DNA of 55,165 bases from Bradyrhizobium frederickii. Its GTDB lineage: Bacteria > Pseudomonadota > Alphaproteobacteria > Rhizobiales > Xanthobacteraceae. The position numbers and the translations under genes are program-made. The notes under the pieces are model-generated. The model did not search any database, was not told the origin of the DNA, and worked only from the letters and a program-made list of their open reading frames with translations. The stretch spans positions 1 to 55,165 of the forward strand of contig NZ_SPQS01000034.1 in assembly GCF_004570865.1 (NCBI RefSeq), in the 5' to 3' direction. Position 1 is the stretch's first letter. Each line of letters opens with the position of its first letter. Below are positions 8,400 through 17,288 of the stretch, piece by piece.

Positions 8400-9188
8400 A
8401 TGAGAAACGGTCAGAACAAGCAGCGGATGCGCAACCGCAACAACAATAATAACAACAACAACCGGCGCAGCCAGAACCCGATGACCCGGGTCTACGAGTC
8501 CAACGGACCCGACATCAAGATCCGCGGCACGGCTTCGCACATCGCCGAAAAGTACCTCCAGCTCGCGCGCGACGCCCGCTCCTCCGGCGACCCCGTTGCG
8601 GCGGAGAACTACTACCAGCATGCCGAGCATTATTTCCGCCTGATCGCGGCGGCGCAGGAGCAGTTCCGCCAGAACCAGCAGCCGCGCGGTGACGAGCCCA
8701 TCAGCAGCCCCAGCGGCGACGATGAGGACGACGGCGAGAATTTCTCGAATTTCGGCCAGGAGCCGGGCTTCGTCCCGCAGCCGCCGCAGCAGCCTTTCGC
8801 GCGCGACCGCGACGGCCAGCGCGATCATCACCAGCGTGATCATCAGCAGCGCGACAACCAGCAGCAGCCCTATCAGCGCGACCAGCAGCCGCGCGAGCAC
8901 CGCGAACGCGATCATCGTCCGCAGCCGCAATATCAGCCGCAGCCGCTGCCCGCCAACCAGCCGCAGCCGGTCATCGCCGATGCCGGCGTCGATCGCCTGC
9001 CGTCCTTCATCACCGGTCCGCAGCCGCAAGTGAATGTCGGCGCAAACGGCGGCCAGCCCGGCTTCGAGGCTGGCGGCGGCGGCGGTGGCGAACGGTTTCC
9101 GCGCCGGCGGCGCCGGCCGCATGGCCCGCGCCCCGAGCGCGAGGCAGCGCCAGCCGCCTCGAGCGACGATCTCGCGACCGGCGAGTAA
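8400..9188 (+). CDS. DUF4167 domain protein with Asn-rich start and Gln/Arg-rich tail
   Basis: 262 aa. The first 20 residues carry an uninterrupted Asn run coded by AAC/AAT triplets, then RRSQNPMTRVYESNGPDI and the conserved DUF4167 segment IRGTASHIAEKYLQLARDAR with YYQHAEHYFRLI (about residues 35-85). The remaining two thirds is low complexity: acidic patch, then repeated QQ, RD and PQPQ blocks, then a Gly-rich and basic C-terminus. The family is restricted to Alphaproteobacteria, usually sits next to prmC, and has no firm function; the basic disordered tail would suit nucleic-acid binding (inference). Followed by a strong terminator. Confidence 0.9.
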   Translation: MRNGQNKQRMRNRNNNNNNNNRRSQNPMTRVYESNGPDIKIRGTASHIAEKYLQLARDARSSGDPVAAENYYQHAEHYFRLIAAAQEQFRQNQQPRGDEPISSPSGDDEDDGENFSNFGQEPGFVPQPPQQPFARDRDGQRDHHQRDHQQRDNQQQPYQRDQQPREHRERDHRPQPQYQPQPLPANQPQPVIADAGVDRLPSFITGPQPQVNVGANGGQPGFEAGGGGGGERFPRRRRRPHGPRPEREAAPAASSDDLATGE

Positions 9189-9211
9189 GCTTTTTCTGAT
9201 CTTCTGATCTG

Positions 9212-9245
9212 AACTCGTCCCGGCCTCGCCGGGACGAGTTTTTTC
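9212..9245 (+). terminator. Rho-independent terminator after the DUF4167 gene
   Basis: Perfect 13-pair stem (AACTCGTCCCGGC at 9212-9224, loop CTC, complement at 9228-9240) running straight into TTTT. It begins 24 bases after the DUF4167 stop. The next gene is convergent and ends at 9244, so the same hairpin may serve both. Confidence 0.9.
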
Positions 9246-9987
9246 AGCCGCGCGTCACCGTCGAGGACGGCACCAGCACGGGCTTGGCGAGCGAGGGAAT
9301 CAGCCGCGCCCGCTCGCGCTTGGCGGGGATCGCACGATAGACCTGCTTGGTGGCCTCGACGATGTGCACGCCGGCAAAAGGCAGCGACAGCGCCGCACCG
9401 GCGCGCTCCCACATCTGTGCCGATCTCAGCACCCAGCCGCCGGCATAGGGCGGCATGAACAACGCCTCGCCCCACGCGGTCGGCGTGAACCAGGTCTGGC
9501 GCAACAGATCGGTGATCTGCGAGCGCGAATAGGGCCGGCCGTGACCGAACGGCGTGCTGTCGGTGCGGGTCCACACCCCGCGCCGGTTCGGGATCACGGC
9601 GATCACGCGGCCCGAGGGCGACAGCACGCGCCACACTTCGCGCAGCAGCGCGGCCGGATCGTCCGACATCTCCAGCGCGTGAACCAGCAGGATGCGGTCG
9701 ACCGCGGCGTCCGGAAGCGGCAGCGAGAATTCGTCGACCAGCGAGGCCAGCGCCGGCCGTCCCGTCGGCCATTTCAGGACGCCCTGGGCCGCCGGCATGA
9801 AGGCGATGCAGCGCTCGGCATCTTCGCGGAACAACCCCAGATAGGGCGTGGGATAGCCGAGGCCGAGCACGCGCTGGCCCTCGGCGCTTGGCCAGCGCTC
9901 CCTGATGCCGCGATTGATCATTTGTCGCGCCACGATCCCGAGGCGACGCGAATAGAACTCGCGGAGGTCGACGACGTCGATGGTCAT
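9244..9987 (-). CDS. SAM-dependent methyltransferase, class I, substrate unknown
   Basis: 247 aa. A methyltransferase fold with a degenerate motif I (RVLGLGYPTPYLG near residue 40), the LPLPDAAVDRILLVHALE segment (post-I/motif II) and LREVWRVLSPSGRVIAVIPN (motif III region), which is the Methyltransf_11 pattern. It is divergent from gloB, an arrangement often conserved in alphaproteobacteria, so a role linked to glyoxalase metabolism has been suggested by position only. The substrate cannot be read from sequence. Confidence 0.8.
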   Translation of the reverse strand: MTIDVVDLREFYSRRLGIVARQMINRGIRERWPSAEGQRVLGLGYPTPYLGLFREDAERCIAFMPAAQGVLKWPTGRPALASLVDEFSLPLPDAAVDRILLVHALEMSDDPAALLREVWRVLSPSGRVIAVIPNRRGVWTRTDSTPFGHGRPYSRSQITDLLRQTWFTPTAWGEALFMPPYAGGWVLRSAQMWERAGAALSLPFAGVHIVEATKQVYRAIPAKRERARLIPSLAKPVLVPSSTVTRG

Positions 9988-10095
9988 GACCGCAATGTAA
10001 CATGCGCAGGGCTGCGCCTGCGCGCGGAATATTGCATTGCCTGCGCAACGTTAACGCCATATCTGTCTGGCGGGGCTGAGCCCGATGGAGATGAC

Positions 10096-10863
10096 ATGGC
10101 CGCCGAAATTCGTACTTTCACCTGTTTAAACGACAATTTCGGTTATCTGATCCACGATGTGGAAACCAAGGCGACGGCGTCGATCGACGCGCCCGAGGCC
10201 GGCCCCATCATCAAGGCGCTGGAGCGCGAGGGCTGGCAGCTCACCGACATCCTGATCACCCATCATCACGGCGATCATGTCGGCGGGGTCGCCGAACTCA
10301 AGCGGAAATACGATTGCCGCGTCGTCGCGCCGCACGACAAGACCACCGCGATCGCGAACGTCGACCTGCGTGTCGCCAATGCCGACGTGGTCAAGATCGG
10401 CAATCTGCTGGCGCGCGTCCTGGAGACGCCCGGCCACACGCTCGACCACGTCTCCTACGTGTTCGACACCGAGAAGACGGTCTTCGCGGCCGACACGCTG
10501 TTCTCGATTGGCTGCGGCCGCGTGTTCGAGGGCACCTATCCGATGATGTGGGATTCGCTTCTGAAGCTGCGCGCCCTGCCCGACGACTTCAGGCTCTATT
10601 GCGGCCACGAATACACGGCCTCCAACGTCAAGTTCGCGTTGACCGTCGAGCCCGACAATGCGGCGCTCCAGGCACGCGCGGCGGAGGTGGCGAAGCTGCG
10701 GGCCGAGAACAAGCCGACCATTCCCACGCTGCTGGGCGAGGAGAAACGCGCCAACGTATTCCTGCGCGCCGACGAGCCACAGGTCGCCGCCAAGCTGCAC
10801 ATGAAGGGCGCGGATGCCGCCGCGGTGTTCGGCGAGCTGCGCGAGCGCAAGAATAAATCCTGA
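10096..10863 (+). CDS. gloB: Hydroxyacylglutathione hydrolase (glyoxalase II)
   Basis: 255 aa metallo-beta-lactamase-fold hydrolase that converts S-lactoylglutathione to D-lactate and glutathione, finishing methylglyoxal detoxification. The metal motif THHHGDH is at residues 55-61, followed by the later metal His in ETPGHTLDH and in YCGHEYT, plus a C-terminal helical domain for glutathione binding. I chose ATG at 10096 because the family begins with an IRTFTCLNDNFGYL-like sequence; a much longer open frame upstream is antisense to the neighbouring methyltransferase. The cupin gene follows 37 bases later. Confidence 0.95.
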   Translation: MAAEIRTFTCLNDNFGYLIHDVETKATASIDAPEAGPIIKALEREGWQLTDILITHHHGDHVGGVAELKRKYDCRVVAPHDKTTAIANVDLRVANADVVKIGNLLARVLETPGHTLDHVSYVFDTEKTVFAADTLFSIGCGRVFEGTYPMMWDSLLKLRALPDDFRLYCGHEYTASNVKFALTVEPDNAALQARAAEVAKLRAENKPTIPTLLGEEKRANVFLRADEPQVAAKLHMKGADAAAVFGELRERKNKS

Positions 10864-10900
10864 CGCACAAGTCCTGAAGAACAAATCCTGACGGGGTTCG

Positions 10901-11323
10901 ATGCCGACCGCAGCCGAGATCATCGCGCGCCTTGAACTGCGGCCGCATCCCGAGGGCGGCCATTATCGCGAGACGTTTCGCGACCAGGCCACCGATGCCA
11001 ACGGCCGTTCGCGCTCGACCTTGATCTATTTCCTGCTCGCCCGCGGCGAGCGCTCGCACTGGCATCGCGTCGATGCGGTCGAGACCTGGCACTATTACGC
11101 CGGCAGCCCCTTGATGCTGCGCATCGCCCATGACGGCTGCTCGCAGCACGAGGTGCGGCTCGGCACCGACCTCGCCGGCGGCGAACGGCCGCAGGCGATC
11201 GTGCCGGCCAATGCATGGCAGATGGCGGAAACATCAGGCGAGTGGACCCTGGTCGGCTGCACCGTCGCGCCCGCGTTCGAGTTCGCCGGCTTCGAGCTCG
11301 CTCCGCAGGGCTGGGAACCGTAG
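10901..11323 (+). CDS. Cupin (DUF985 family)
   Basis: 140 aa. The family pattern is clear: LELRPHPEGGHYRETFRD near the start, STLIYFLLARGERSHWHRVD (metal-side beta strands), ETWHYYAGSPL and a C-terminal VGCTVAPAFEFAGFEL. This matches the single-cupin DUF985 group, several of which bind sugars or act on small ligands; no reaction is established for this one. It follows gloB closely on the same strand and is probably co-transcribed. Confidence 0.88.
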   Translation: MPTAAEIIARLELRPHPEGGHYRETFRDQATDANGRSRSTLIYFLLARGERSHWHRVDAVETWHYYAGSPLMLRIAHDGCSQHEVRLGTDLAGGERPQAIVPANAWQMAETSGEWTLVGCTVAPAFEFAGFELAPQGWEP

Positions 11324-11332
11324 CTTCGCACC

Positions 11333-11371
11333 GTCATTTCCGGGTTCGCGCTTCGCGCGCCCCGGAATGAC
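11333..11371. repeat. Short palindromic intergenic repeat
   Basis: GTCATTTCCGGG and its near-complement CCCCGGAATGAC flank a GCGC-rich loop. It lies between two convergent genes and resembles the cores of the other palindromic repeats in this window, so it may be a small relative and could act as a bidirectional terminator. Confidence 0.6.
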
Positions 11372-11373
11372 AA

Positions 11374-12243
11374 TCATCGCTTCCTCAGCACCATGTCCTT
11401 GGCCGCGATCAGGCCACCGCCGGCAATCAGGATCGCAGCGATGGCGATGTTGGCGCTGGCCTTGGCAAAACCGGCGGCGATGAGGAAGCCGGTCGAGAGC
11501 AGCGGGGTCGCGTAGGAGGCGGCGCCGAGCACGCGGATGTCGCCGCGCTTCATGCCGATGTCCCAGGCGTAGAACGCGGCGCCGACGGGGCCGATGCCGA
11601 GCGCGATCACCGAGAGCCATTGCAACGCGGTCTCCGGCCAGACGGTGGTTTCGAGCAGGCCATGCATCAGCGCGGCCAGCACGGCGGTGGCCAGGCAGAA
11701 GCCCGCGACCGCATCGGTCGGCACCGCCTTCAAGCGGCGCGACAGCACCGAATAGGTTGCCCAGACGAATGCGGCGATGAAGGCTGCGATCAGTCCCGGC
11801 ACCGCTCCCGGCGCGAAGCCGGAGGTGTTGCCGGCGAACAGCAGCACGGTGCCGACGAGGCCGAGCACGGCGCCGACGATGTGATGCAGGGCGAGCCGCT
11901 CGCCGGGCAGGAACGACGAGAACAGCACGATCAAGAGCGGCCACATGTAGTTGAGAAGGCCGGCCTCGGCCGGCGGTGCGAAGCGCAGCGCGAGGAAGTA
12001 CAGCGCGTGATAGCCGAACAGGCCGCCGACGCCGACGACCCAGACGACCAGCGGCTGACGCAGGCTTTTCGCCGCATCGCCGCGTCCGATCCAGGTGAGC
12101 AGGCCGACCAGGCCGCCGATCGCGAAGGTCATCGCGGCGAGCTGAAACGCCGGGATCTTTCCGGTCGCCACCGTCATCACCGAGAGCAGCGACCACATCA
12201 GGATCGCGGTCAATCCGATCAGCGTAGCGGTACGGGGAGTCAT
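11374..12243 (-). CDS. EamA/DMT-family transporter
   Basis: 289 aa with ten hydrophobic helices in two repeated EamA halves, the standard drug/metabolite transporter layout. Inner-membrane exporter by family; substrate unknown. The first half begins TATLIGLTAILMWSLLSVMT; the second ends with ILIAGGGLIAAKDMVLRKR, a positively charged tail. I use ATG at 12243 (MTPRTATL); a longer frame reads into the palindromic repeat upstream and is unlikely to be translated. Confidence 0.88.
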   Translation of the reverse strand: MTPRTATLIGLTAILMWSLLSVMTVATGKIPAFQLAAMTFAIGGLVGLLTWIGRGDAAKSLRQPLVVWVVGVGGLFGYHALYFLALRFAPPAEAGLLNYMWPLLIVLFSSFLPGERLALHHIVGAVLGLVGTVLLFAGNTSGFAPGAVPGLIAAFIAAFVWATYSVLSRRLKAVPTDAVAGFCLATAVLAALMHGLLETTVWPETALQWLSVIALGIGPVGAAFYAWDIGMKRGDIRVLGAASYATPLLSTGFLIAAGFAKASANIAIAAILIAGGGLIAAKDMVLRKR

Positions 12244-12258
12244 CGGCCCAATGTTTCC

Positions 12259-12348
12259 GTCATGGCCGGGCTTGTCCCGGCCATCCACGTTCTTCGTGGC
12301 GACGGCTGTTGTAAGGCCGTGGAGGCCCGGGACAAGCCCGGGCATGAC
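12259..12348. repeat. Palindromic intergenic repeat, copy 1 of a pair
   Basis: Outer arms read GTCATGGCCGGGCTTGTCCC and GGGACAAGCCCGGGCATGAC, with a smaller hairpin-rich centre. A near-identical copy lies at 25452-25535. Both sit in intergenic gaps, and this one lies just upstream of the EamA start. Confidence 0.85.
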
Positions 12349-12384
12349 GATGCGGGAAATATCAGCCGGTGTGATGCGCTCGCA

Positions 12385-13110
12385 TCACACCATGTACTGG
12401 CCGCCATTGACCGTCAGCGTCGATCCCGTGATGAAGCCGGACTCGTCGGCGGCGAGGAACACGACCGCGCGCGCGATTTCCTCGGGCTCGCCGAGCCGAG
12501 CGGCCGGAATCTGCGGGATCACGTTCTTCTCCAGAACGTCCTTCGGCACCGCCTGCACCATTTCGGTGTTGATGTAGCCGGGGCAGATCGCATTCACGGT
12601 GATGCCGCCCTTGGCGTTCTCCAGCGCTAAGGCCTTGGTGAAGCCGATGTCGCCGGCCTTCGCCGCGGAGTAATTGACCTGGCCGAACTGCCCCTTCTGT
12701 CCGTTGATCGATGAGATCGAGATGATGCGGCCGAACTTGCGCGCGCGCATGCCCTCGATGACCTGGCGCGTCATGTTGAACAGCGATCCGAGATTGGTGT
12801 TGATGACGGCGTTCCACTGCTCGAGCGTCATCTTGTGGAAGGCGGTGTCGCGGGTGATGCCGGCATTGTTGACGAGCACCTCGACCGGCCCGAGATCGGC
12901 CTCGACCTTCTTCACGCCCTCGGCGCAGGCCTCGAAGCTGCTGACGTCCCATTTGTAGACGGCAATGCCGGTCTCGGCCTTGAACTTGTCCGCCGCCGCG
13001 TCGTTGCCGGCATAGCTCGCCGCGACCTTGTAGCCGGCCGCCTTCAGCGCCTTGCTGATCGCAGCACCGATGCCCCGCGTACCACCCGTGACCAATGCAA
13101 CACGTGCCAT
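12385..13110 (-). CDS. phaB: Acetoacetyl-CoA reductase PhaB
   Basis: 241 aa short-chain dehydrogenase that reduces acetoacetyl-CoA to (R)-3-hydroxybutyryl-CoA with NADPH for polyhydroxybutyrate. Seen: cofactor motif TGGTRGIG at residues 8-15, NNAG at 81-84, catalytic Tyr147 and Lys151 in NYSAAKAG with the Ser of SISSINGQ ahead, and CPGYINTEM. Length and the GQKGQFGQVNYSAAKAG segment match PhaB rather than FabG. Downstream of phaA on the same strand, but a terminator lies between them, so it probably has its own promoter within 13111-13202. Confidence 0.95.
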   Translation of the reverse strand: MARVALVTGGTRGIGAAISKALKAAGYKVAASYAGNDAAADKFKAETGIAVYKWDVSSFEACAEGVKKVEADLGPVEVLVNNAGITRDTAFHKMTLEQWNAVINTNLGSLFNMTRQVIEGMRARKFGRIISISSINGQKGQFGQVNYSAAKAGDIGFTKALALENAKGGITVNAICPGYINTEMVQAVPKDVLEKNVIPQIPAARLGEPEEIARAVVFLAADESGFITGSTLTVNGGQYMV

Positions 13111-13202
13111 GTCGTATTCCTTCCCTTGGACTCTTCGGACGTTTCTGACGTGATCGTTTTTAACGTTGGATTATGCGGTTGGTTTGACGGACATCAAGAG
13201 CA

Positions 13203-13229
13203 AAACGCCCGGCGACGAGCCGGGCGTTT
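13203..13229 (-). terminator. Terminator between phaA and phaB
   Basis: Perfect stem of 11 pairs (AAACGCCCGGC / GCCGGGCGTTT) with a 5-base loop; on the minus strand it is followed by TTTTGC. It lies 134 bases after the phaA stop and about 90 bases before the phaB start. Confidence 0.8.
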
Positions 13230-13295
13230 GTATTTAGTCGAGGGCTGCGCGATTGCGAAGAATATTTGATTTGCAACCGCCGCCTTTTTAATCGC

Positions 13296-13342
13296 GTGCA
13301 ACGCACTCACTGACGTGTGCAGCGCACGCGCAAACTGCGCGT
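13296..13342. promoter_or_regulatory. Three consecutive small palindromes between phaA and phaB
   Basis: GTGC-AAC-GCAC (13296-13306), GTGC-AGC-GCAC (13317-13327) and ACGCGCA-AAC-TGCGCGT (13326-13342). All have 3-base centres, and the first two are 21 bases apart. They lie just past the phaA stop. They could be protein binding sites (PhaR is known to use TGC/GCA-type dyads) or RNA structure in the phaA 3' end. Confidence 0.45.
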
Positions 13343-13362
13343 AAGCTGCACGTCGGCTATCG

Positions 13363-14541
<1,179 letters not shown>

Positions 14542-14857
14542 GGGCATCTCCTGAGGCTTGAGGTTTTTTAAAGGGGGCAGGCGGAGCTTTACGAGAACGG
14601 CTCGCCAGTGTCGTGAGCCATCCTGTTAACGTCGTTGAGGCATGTCAATCGGCCGGCGACCGAATTCGTGCCGCAGCGCATTCAAAATAGCGTTCTTGGC
14701 GCTTTCGCAAGCAAGATTTTGCTCTGCGATTAACCGTGCCGCACAAAACGGTAGCGTGACCCCTTTGAAAATGCTTATTTTGTTGCGTTGCGTACTCTTC
14801 CCGCCCTGCGGCATGGCCCGCCGGGTTCCCGTTCTCCGCGCTTGCAAGTGAGAGCCC
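14542..14857. promoter_or_regulatory. Divergent promoter region of phaA and phaR
   Basis: 316 bases holding both promoters. TGC/GCA-rich stretches occur, such as GTGCCGCAC near 14736 and the imperfect dyad around 14705-14729, which are candidates for PhaR binding, since PhaR-type regulators repress their own and granule genes. No clear sigma-70 boxes were assigned. Confidence 0.4.
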
Positions 14858-15448
14858 ATGGCGAAATCAGACCAACCCACCACCATCAAGAAATACGCGA
14901 ACCGCCGGCTCTATAACACCGGAACGAGCACCTATGTGACGTTGGAAGACCTCGCCGCGATGGTCAAGGAAGGCGAGGATTTCCTGGTCTATGACGCCAA
15001 GACCGGTGACGACATCACCCGCTCGGTGCTGGCCCAGATCATTTTCGAGCAGGAGAACAAAGCCGGCCAGAACCTGCTCCCGACCACCTTCCTGCGCCAG
15101 CTGATCCGCTTCTACGGCGACAGCATGCAGATGGTGGTGCCGAAATATCTGGAGCAGTCGATCGCGACCCTGACCCAGGAGCAAGAGAAGTTCCGCAAGC
15201 AGATCGCCAATACGCTGTCCGGCACTCCTTTTGCTCCTTTGGAAGAACAAGTCCGCCGTAACATGGAGCTGTTCCAGCAGACCTTCTCGATGTTCAAGCC
15301 CTTCGTCCCGCCGCGCCCGGCGGCCACCGCCGAGGCGGGGTCGGACGCGAATGCTGAAACGCCGAAGGACAGCAACATCGACGATCTGCGCCAGCAGATG
15401 AAGGAAATGCAGGAGCGCCTGGAGCGGATGTCGAAGAAGGAGGAGTAG
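14858..15448 (+). CDS. phaR: PhaR: polyhydroxyalkanoate synthesis repressor
   Basis: 196 aa. The N-terminal PHB/PHA accumulation regulator DNA-binding domain is textbook: TTIKKYANRRLYNTGTSTYV at about residues 7-26, then the EDLAAMVKEGEDFLVYDAKT segment. The accumulation regulatory repeat with LPTTFLRQLIRFYGDSMQ follows, and a Glu/Met-rich coiled coil (RQQMKEMQERLERMSKKEE) ends the protein. PhaR binds both DNA and PHB granules and releases its targets when polymer accumulates. Its position divergent from phaA supports this. The stop codon sits in the loop of a perfect hairpin. Confidence 0.96.
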   Translation: MAKSDQPTTIKKYANRRLYNTGTSTYVTLEDLAAMVKEGEDFLVYDAKTGDDITRSVLAQIIFEQENKAGQNLLPTTFLRQLIRFYGDSMQMVVPKYLEQSIATLTQEQEKFRKQIANTLSGTPFAPLEEQVRRNMELFQQTFSMFKPFVPPRPAATAEAGSDANAETPKDSNIDDLRQQMKEMQERLERMSKKEE

Positions 15449-15458
15449 CTCCTCCTTC
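15436..15458 (+). terminator. Perfect hairpin over the phaR stop codon
   Basis: GAAGGAGGAG (15436-15445) and CTCCTCCTTC (15449-15458) pair perfectly around a 3-base loop that is exactly the TAG stop. There is no T-run after it, so classical intrinsic termination is doubtful. It could protect the 3' end or affect the downstream methyltransferase gene. Confidence 0.5.
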
Positions 15459-15491
15459 GTCCCGTCCCCCGCTTGAGCCGGAGGATATGAG

Positions 15492-16109
15492 ATGTCCGAC
15501 CGAAGCTCCCATTGGGACAGCGTCTACGCCACCAAGGGCGAGGACGAGGTCAGCTGGTTTCAGAATAGCCCGTCGACCTCGCTCGCGATGATCCGGGCGA
15601 CCAATCCCGATCGCGGGTCGGCCATCATCGATATCGGCGGCGGCGCCTCGCGTCTGGTCGATGCGCTGCTGGCTGACGGATATCGCGACGTCTCTGTGCT
15701 GGATCTTTCCGCCCATGCGCTTGACGCGGCGAAGAAGAGAATCGGCGCAGCCGCTTCGATGGTCGACTGGATCGTTGCCGATGCCACCAGATGGCAGCCG
15801 GCGAAGACCTACGACGTCTGGCACGACCGCGCCGCGTTTCACTTCCTGACCGACCCCAAGGACAGGGCGGCTTACGTCGAGCGCCTGCGGTCTGCGGTTG
15901 CGCCCGGCGGCCACGTCATCATCGCGACGTTTGCGCCCGATGGTCCGGAGAAATGCAGCGGCCTGCCGGTGCAGCGCCATGACAGCGCCAGCCTCAAAGC
16001 GGAGCTCGGGCCGGAGTTCGAGCTGATCGAGACGCGCCGCGAGACGCATCAGACACCGTGGCATTCGACGCAGGCGTTTCAGTTCAGCCGGTTTCGGAAG
16101 CGCAGCTAA
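15492..16109 (+). CDS. Class I SAM-dependent methyltransferase
   Basis: 205 aa. Seen: HWDSVYATKGEDEVSWFQ start, SAM motif I IIDIGGGASRLVDALL (about residues 44-59), VLDLSAHALD, and WHDRAAFHFLTDPKDRAAYV, a set shared with the thiopurine/TehB-like Methyltransf_25 proteins that are often annotated only generically. Begins 43 bases after phaR on the same strand, so it may be read from the phaR promoter, though a functional link to PHB is not evident. Substrate unknown. Confidence 0.85.
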   Translation: MSDRSSHWDSVYATKGEDEVSWFQNSPSTSLAMIRATNPDRGSAIIDIGGGASRLVDALLADGYRDVSVLDLSAHALDAAKKRIGAAASMVDWIVADATRWQPAKTYDVWHDRAAFHFLTDPKDRAAYVERLRSAVAPGGHVIIATFAPDGPEKCSGLPVQRHDSASLKAELGPEFELIETRRETHQTPWHSTQAFQFSRFRKRS

Positions 16110-16115
16110 AAGCCG

Positions 16116-16222
16116 CTGTCATGCCCCGGCTTGACCGGGGCATCCAGTACGCCGCGACTTCTCGATTCTTTCACGACGGCCTCTGGAATACTGGATCGCC
16201 CGGTCAAGCCGGGCGATGACAG
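16116..16222. repeat. Palindromic intergenic repeat, variant
   Basis: Outer arms CTGTCATGCCCCGGCTTGAC and GTCAAGCCGGGCGATGACAG face each other around a central segment. It has the same architecture as the repeats at 12259 and 25452 with a different core, and sits between convergent genes. Confidence 0.8.
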
Positions 16223-16266
16223 CGGAGAGCTCCGCACAAGCCCTCGAAAAACGGAGGAATCGGCGC

Positions 16267-17154
16267 CTACGCCGCCAGCTTCACCGCATGCGCAAAGTCC
16301 CAATAGAGGTTTCGCGCTTTTGCGTAGAACGGACCCGGCTTCAGCTCGCGCGCGTCGATGCGGATCACCGGGGCGACTTTGGCGAAATTGCCGGTGGAAA
16401 AGATTTCGTCGGCAGCGAGGAAGTCGGCATAGCGCAACGTCTTCTCGATCACGGTGACGCCGTCGCCGCGAAGCAGGCCTATGACGCGCTGGCGCGTGAT
16501 GCCGTCGAGGAACGTGCCGTTGGGAACGGGCGTGTAGACCACGCCGTCCTTGGCCATGAACACGTTGGAATTGCCGAACTCGGCGACATTGCCGAGCATG
16601 TCCAGCATCAGCGCGTTCTGGAAGCCGCGCGAGGCGGCTTCCGCCAGCGCACGCGAATTGTTCGGATAGAGGCAGGCCGCCTTCGCCTCCACCGGCGCGC
16701 ATTCGGCGGTGGGCCGGCGGAACGGCGACAGGGTGATGGCGTTGCCGACCGGCTTTGGCATCGGCGCCTCGTAGATGCACAGGCACCAATTGGTGGTTTC
16801 GGGATCGAACAGCACGCCGCCGCCCGAGCCGTTCTGCGCCCAATACATCGGACGGACGTAGAGCTCGGCATTGGCCGCGAAGCGTGCGATGCCTTCGGTC
16901 GCAAGCCCGAGCCAGGTGCCGGTATCGACCACCTGCTTCAGGCCAAAATTGATCGCGGATTGATTGGCGCGCGCGAGGTGACGGTCGAGATCGGGCGCGA
17001 CGCCCTCGAACGCGCGCGCACCGTCGAATACCACCGAGCCGAGCCAGGCCGCGTGCGTGCGCGGGCCCATGATCGGCACGTTGCCGTCGTGCCATTTGCC
17101 CTCGAAGAAGGTCCAGCTCGGCGAATATTCGATCGGCTTCTTGATCTCGGCCAT
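16267..17154 (-). CDS. ilvE: Branched-chain amino acid aminotransferase
   Basis: 295 aa fold-type IV PLP enzyme that interconverts leucine, isoleucine and valine with their 2-oxo acids. The PLP-binding Lys lies in VEAKAACLYPNNSRA, and the family signature EIFSTGNFAKVAPV appears near the C-terminus. The FDGARAFEGV and YVRPMYWAQN segments are also typical. I start at 17154 (MAEIKKPIEY), which has GGGGAGG just upstream; the open frame extends further but looks non-coding. It could also be a D-amino-acid or other class IV transaminase, so the symbol is tentative. Confidence 0.85.
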   Translation of the reverse strand: MAEIKKPIEYSPSWTFFEGKWHDGNVPIMGPRTHAAWLGSVVFDGARAFEGVAPDLDRHLARANQSAINFGLKQVVDTGTWLGLATEGIARFAANAELYVRPMYWAQNGSGGGVLFDPETTNWCLCIYEAPMPKPVGNAITLSPFRRPTAECAPVEAKAACLYPNNSRALAEAASRGFQNALMLDMLGNVAEFGNSNVFMAKDGVVYTPVPNGTFLDGITRQRVIGLLRGDGVTVIEKTLRYADFLAADEIFSTGNFAKVAPVIRIDARELKPGPFYAKARNLYWDFAHAVKLAA

Positions 17155-17288
17155 GACGGCCTCCCCTTGAAAATATCCGGGCACTATTGTCCCAATTTCT
17201 AAACGATTTGCTGCCGGACCTGCACCCTCCCCTGGAGGGTAAAACGCGCCAAACAGGCTATAATACGGGCGATGATACGGAGATTGCC

